Shown: positions 59,985 to 64,000 of the stretch, one piece after another | How the letters are laid out: each line of letters opens with the position of its first letter | How positions within the stretch are numbered: the stretch's first letter is position 1 | From: Nectonema munidae | Taxonomy: Eukaryota > Nematomorpha > Nectonematoida > Nectonematidae | Assembly: GCA_030549495.1 (NCBI GenBank) | Contig: JAUIRK010000974.1 | Location: 186,001-250,000 of the forward strand | Reading direction: 5' to 3' | Length of the DNA: 64,000 nt | The notes under the pieces: generated by a model | Databases searched by the model: none | What the model was told of the DNA's origin: nothing | The model's input: the letters and a program-made list of their open reading frames with translations, nothing else | Translations under genes and position numbers: made by a program

Positions 59985-62102
59985 TATACATTAGTAAACT
60001 CTATCATAATATAAAGATTTAAGAAAAATATTTTTATAGATTTCAAATTTAATTAGAATACATTAACGATATTTTACTAAAGATCCTAGATTAAATTTAC
60101 ATTAATATCGTGTCAGTAAATAAAAAAGTTAGTCTTTTTTTATAGATTTCAAATTTAACTATTTAAATATTTTACTAGAGATTCTAGATTTAATTTACAT
60201 TAAAGTATGAGAGTAAAAAAAAAATATTTAATTTATAAATAAAAAATACATACATCTCTGTTTAATACTTTGAGGTTGCAATAAATCTTTTAAAGAATTT
60301 AAAAACAAAAATAATCTTGCTTTTGAAAAATGGCTTCTCTAAACGAACTCATCTAAATATGATTTGAATAATTCGTTGGAGGTGCCAAAGTGTCTTTCAA
60401 ATTTTCCTTTGCCCCGCATCCAAAGATTTTCAATGTTTTGCGTTTGAATGTTCATATCATTTAGATCAACAAAGTGACGTTGGTGTATAACTACCCAATC
60501 ATCATAAACTCCATTATTATAGTTAGAAATGTTCCTGTAAGCAGGCCATCCGTCAGAAACAATAATGGATCCTAGTAGTATGTGTTTTTGTATAATTTGT
60601 GTAAGAGTTGTTTCGCTCCAATCTTAACTTCAACTAAAAAACATTTACTATTTCTTTCGATTGCTCCTAACACCCAATGACCTTCTTTCCAAAGTACCTC
60701 TGTGATATTTTCTATGAAAAAACTTGCTTTCATCAATTTCTACTATAATTTGTTCAAAGTTTTCATCAAAACCTCCAACAGTTAGACAATTTCTTTCAAC
60801 TCAACTTGTAGCAATCTCTCTACAAAAATTAGCCCAGTCTACAGCAGTTCGTCCACTTTCAATAGATGCTTCATGAATAATAGCGTCTAATGAATAGTCA
60901 CGACACCATTCACAAATGAACAAAATCATAGAATAAGGTGAGGTGGCTTTTTGCAAAAAAAGATCCTGATTGCACCATCTTTTTTACCACAAACATAACA
61001 TTTCCAACAATATCCATCAGATACATCATTTCTCTTTATTAATTTACAATTTTGCTGGCAATCATTGCATTCGAAAATATTTAAAATAACTTTGTGCGAA
61101 GCAAACCAAAATTTCTAATTTATCATTTGAATTTAAAACTTGTAACAGAAGAAAAATTCCAATTTTCAGATAAAATTGTATTCTCACTCAGAGTAGCATC
61201 CGTAAGTTCATTCATTTCAGATGAAAATGAATTGATAGAACAAATTGTGAAAGGAAATATACTTCTTACGCTCGTGTCAAAACAACTCGTCAAATTATAC
61301 ATGTCTCTGATCGATTTGAGCGAGTGTAGCATATGTGGGTGAAATTGGTTATATTTTCCGTGTGTTCTTTTTTATTTGTTTGGATGCATATGTGTGGTAT
61401 CAAGTAATAACTACAAAGAATGATTTTGTTATTCAAACCCATACAAAACACATTGATACACTTATGAATCAGTATTAGCACATAAGCGTGTTGCTATCTA
61501 TGCTGAGCGAAACATCTTATACGAATACAACCAGAACCACACAACAAAAATACAAACGCAAATCGATCGCTCTGTGTGTTTTGCTATTGATGAGATGTTT
61601 TGATACGAGCATAACAAATTTGTTTTCCTACGACCTACATCAATAATTGTTTCACTTTCTTAAGAAGTGAATGCAATCACTGACTACTCTGAGTCAACAC
61701 GAAATTTTATCTAAAAATTGAAACTTGTTTTTTATTTCACGAATGATAAATTGGATTTTTAAAATAGTTAATAAAACTATACATTAATATTCTTTTGTGC
61801 TTCACTTTGTTTTTAAACTCTTTGAAGGAATTATGTAACCTCGAGTATTGAACAGAAAAATAAGTATGTATTTTGATTTTTAACTCATTTTTATCTTTTT
61901 CTTTTAATTTACTCTCTTATTTTTTGTAAATTATATCTAGAATCTTTAGTAAAATATATTCAACAAAATTTTATTATAATTTTTGTATTTTTTATGTTTA
62001 AATTTTTTATTTTTTTTAAATTTACTGACATAGTTTTATATAAGTTAGATTTAGAATTTTTAGTAAAATATATTCAATGAAATTCTATTATAGTTTGAAT
62101 TC
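59985..62102 (-). mobile_element. Merlin-type DNA transposon between long inverted arms
   Basis: Broken transposase at 60345-61250 (minus). The flanking arms 59985-60240 and 61900-62102 are inverted relative to each other. They share CAAACTATA near the outer edges and two copies each of a block with ATATTTTACTAAAGAT or a variant and TAGATTTAA. The outer limits are estimated. 61,340-61,900 is unexplained and could be cargo. Confidence 0.55.
60345..61250 (-). pseudogene. Merlin (IS1016-like) transposase, broken
   Basis: An N-terminal zinc ribbon CNDCQQNCKLIKRNDVSDGY then WKCYVCGKK (about 60,980-61,065) precedes the catalytic parts: VEIDESFFIENI (first acid, about 60,735), GHWVLGAIERNSK (about 60,680), GSIIVSDGWPAYRNISNYNN (second acid, about 60,555) and NIQTQNIENLWMRGKGKFER (third acid region, about 60,420). 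This is the DDE_Tnp_IS1595/ISXO2-like family typical of Merlin. Several frame changes and at least one stop make it inactive. Confidence 0.85.
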
Positions 62103-62136
62103 CATAAAAAAAAGTTTAATCAATTTTTGTATCAAA

Positions 62137-62401
62137 TGTTACGCAAAATCTCCTTTGGAAGCCTCTGCTCTACAAAAACAATGACCCAAAAAGGGTTAAA
62201 AGAAGATAGCAGAATAATTTTGGTCTTTTAAAAAATCTTTTTAAAAAAACTTGACCAAAATTGTTTTGCTATCTTCTTTTAACCCTTTTTAATAATCTTT
62301 TTAAAAAAACTTGACCAAAATTATTCTGCTATCTTCTTTTAACCCTTTTTGGGTCATTGTTTTTGTAGAGCAGAGTCTTCCAAAGTAGATTTTGCGTAAC
62401 A
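62137..62401. mobile_element. Foldback MITE with arms of about 85 bp
   Basis: The left arm, from GTTACGCAAAATCTCCTTTG through AAGAAGATAGCAGAATAATT, recurs inverted on the right with only a few mismatches. The middle carries a direct duplication of about 57 bp (about 62228-62290 and 62293-62350) that includes part of the arm. No coding sequence. Superfamily unknown. Confidence 0.85.
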
Positions 62402-64000
62402 CAGGGTTTTGCGGTTCCGTTAAAACTTCAGAGTATAAAATTCAATAAACACATTCTCAAAGTTAGTAGTATATAAAAAAATAATTATTATCAATCAACT
62501 AATGTAAATTGTAAAGAGATGAGACGTAATGAATAAAAGTTGAAATGTATAATAGGAAAATAAGTAAAACATTCAAACAAATTGAAAACTATTAATTTAT
62601 TTAAAATATGGAAAACTTTTATTCAAACAAGTTGAAAATTTATTATTTATTCTCTATTTTCTCGTGTTCATTTAACGGTTTGTTTATTTATCTGAAGAAG
62701 ACCAGACTGTAAATTGCATTAAACTTTTATCCTTTGGGCCTATAAATTCAGGGGTCCATAAACTATATAAAATCATATGAAAATGATTCATATAAAAGTA
62801 TCAATACGTGGACTTCTCCAAAATATTTCGCGCCTGAAAAGGCTTGGGAAACTGCTGTGGAGGAAGGCACGCAGACGAACTTAGGAATCCAATAGGGATT
62901 GGTGAAAATCGTTTTTTGCGTGAATTAAAATAAATAATAGCTATATTTTGACTTTTTAAACCATTTTATTGTTTGGTAGAAACAAACATGTCTTTTTTAA
63001 TTTGACATAGCGTAAACACTCGCGTTTAATCCACCATTTTGACCAGAATTTATCGACTAAAAAGAGGGCGCTGGTTATCTACGTAAACAGAACTTAGCCC
63101 AAGAAAAAAAAGTTGAAATAGAAAAGTTTGTGAAGGAAAGTAGGCAAACGCATATATATATATATTATAAAATAGAAAAAAGAAATCATTCAAACTGTAA
63201 AAATTAATATTTTTTTGAGGGTTAATATTGTCTTAATTTATTTAATAAACCAACTTTTGATTAATTCTCTCAAAATATTTTACCTGTCAGTAAATTAGCT
63301 TTCACATGTGACTTAATGGCAAACACTTTTTCTCATTAAATATTTCTGCAATCTTGTTTGAATTCTTTTTGGTTTGAAGGCTAAAATTGTTACTTATATG
63401 GCTAAGGTAGAAGAAAGCCTGTAAGGTAGAACCAACCGTGTAAGAAAGAAAGAGGATCATACTGGGGCGGGAAATAGCAACACGATTTCAGGTTCCCTTT
63501 TCTTATAATCACTTCCTCGATCACAGTGGTCTAGGAAAATTTAGACTTTTATGAATAAAGAATAATAAATATTAATATAACACTTGGTTAAATATTTTAA
63601 TTTTTGTAGAAATATTCTTTGCTAATATAAATAATAACAATAAATAGGAAAATAATAAAAAGATTTTTAAATGTAGGTAACGAAAATTCAAATACTAATC
63701 ATATTGAATGAAGGGAATTAAATTATAATTATTTAACGCCATCTAATTTTAGTTTAAAATTTTCAAATATGCCAAAAAATATAATCTAATCCTTAGACAA
63801 TAGGATATACCATTTACAGTAAACACTTGTGTTCCTCTAACGTGGATAATCCGCATCCCAATTATAAGCTATTATTTTCAGGAACATACCTCTTATGTGT
63901 GGGCCTATTTGATAAACTAGATAAAGGTTCCCCAACTTTTTTTTTGGTTTAAATTATCACGTAGATAACCCGCACCCACGTTTTTAATCAATTAAATCTA
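62402..64000. other. Intergenic, AT-rich; repeated GTGGATAA motifs at the end
   Basis: ACGTGGATAATCCGCATCCC near 63,840 and ACGTAGATAACCCGCACCC near 63,960 are diverged direct copies. GGTTATCTACGT near 63,072 is an inverted partial copy. These may be parts of an element cut by the window end. No gene seen. Confidence 0.4.

Overview
The window is a strongly AT-rich stretch of an animal (invertebrate metazoan) nuclear genome using the standard code. Two conserved host genes anchor it, and nearly everything else is intron, intergenic AT-rich DNA or decayed transposable elements. The protein sequences are clearly metazoan, but I could not resolve the clade. The transposon set (FLYWCH- and OTU-type MULEs, hAT, Merlin, piggyBac-like MITEs, LINEs with TTC tails, tRNA-derived SINEs) points to an invertebrate.

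Region 1 (1-20,800, + strand) is the gene for the cytoplasmic dynein 1 heavy chain (DYNC1H1 orthologue). It enters the window mid-gene. Three short coding exons (1-144, 2731-2866, 6011-6291) are separated by 2.6-3.1 kb introns that hold MITE, SINE and fragment repeats. They lead into one enormous last exon (8927-20644) that encodes the whole motor: distal tail, linker, AAA1-AAA6, stalk with microtubule-binding tip, and C-terminal domain. All exon phases agree. The intron-free 3' three-quarters contrasts with the intron-bearing 5' part.

Region 2 (20.8-33 kb) is repeat-rich intergenic DNA. It holds diverged copies of an unknown module, a 3.4-kb minisatellite with a 28-bp unit, a dead FLYWCH-MULE transposase carrying a 445-bp hAT MITE, a LINE 3' end, a homopolymer-ridden stretch that looks badly assembled, and a decayed copy of a multi-copy invertebrate gene family of unknown function.

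Region 3 (33.1-48.6 kb, - strand) is the gene for the splicing factor PRPF40 (yeast Prp40 homologue; U1 snRNP-associated). I could place 18 coding exons with matching phases, giving 746 residues: a proline-rich N-terminus, two WW domains, a series of FF repeats, a basic tail and the conserved C-terminal peptide. The first exon(s) were not found. Its introns contain a jockey-like LINE fragment with a hAT element in its 3' region, a second hAT derivative, and two copies of an unclassified interspersed repeat.

Region 4 (48.6-64 kb) has no host gene that I recognise. Its most interesting content is an OTU-MULE on the - strand (52,005-54,771) with separate PHD-finger, OTU-protease and DDE-transposase reading frames. 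The first two are coupled by a TAATG stop/start overlap. The region also has a Merlin transposase pseudogene between long inverted arms, a piggyBac-like MITE, a LINE inserted in a second copy of that MITE, and a long-armed foldback element. The two host genes are convergent (dynein +, PRPF40 -), with the repeat block between their 3' ends.
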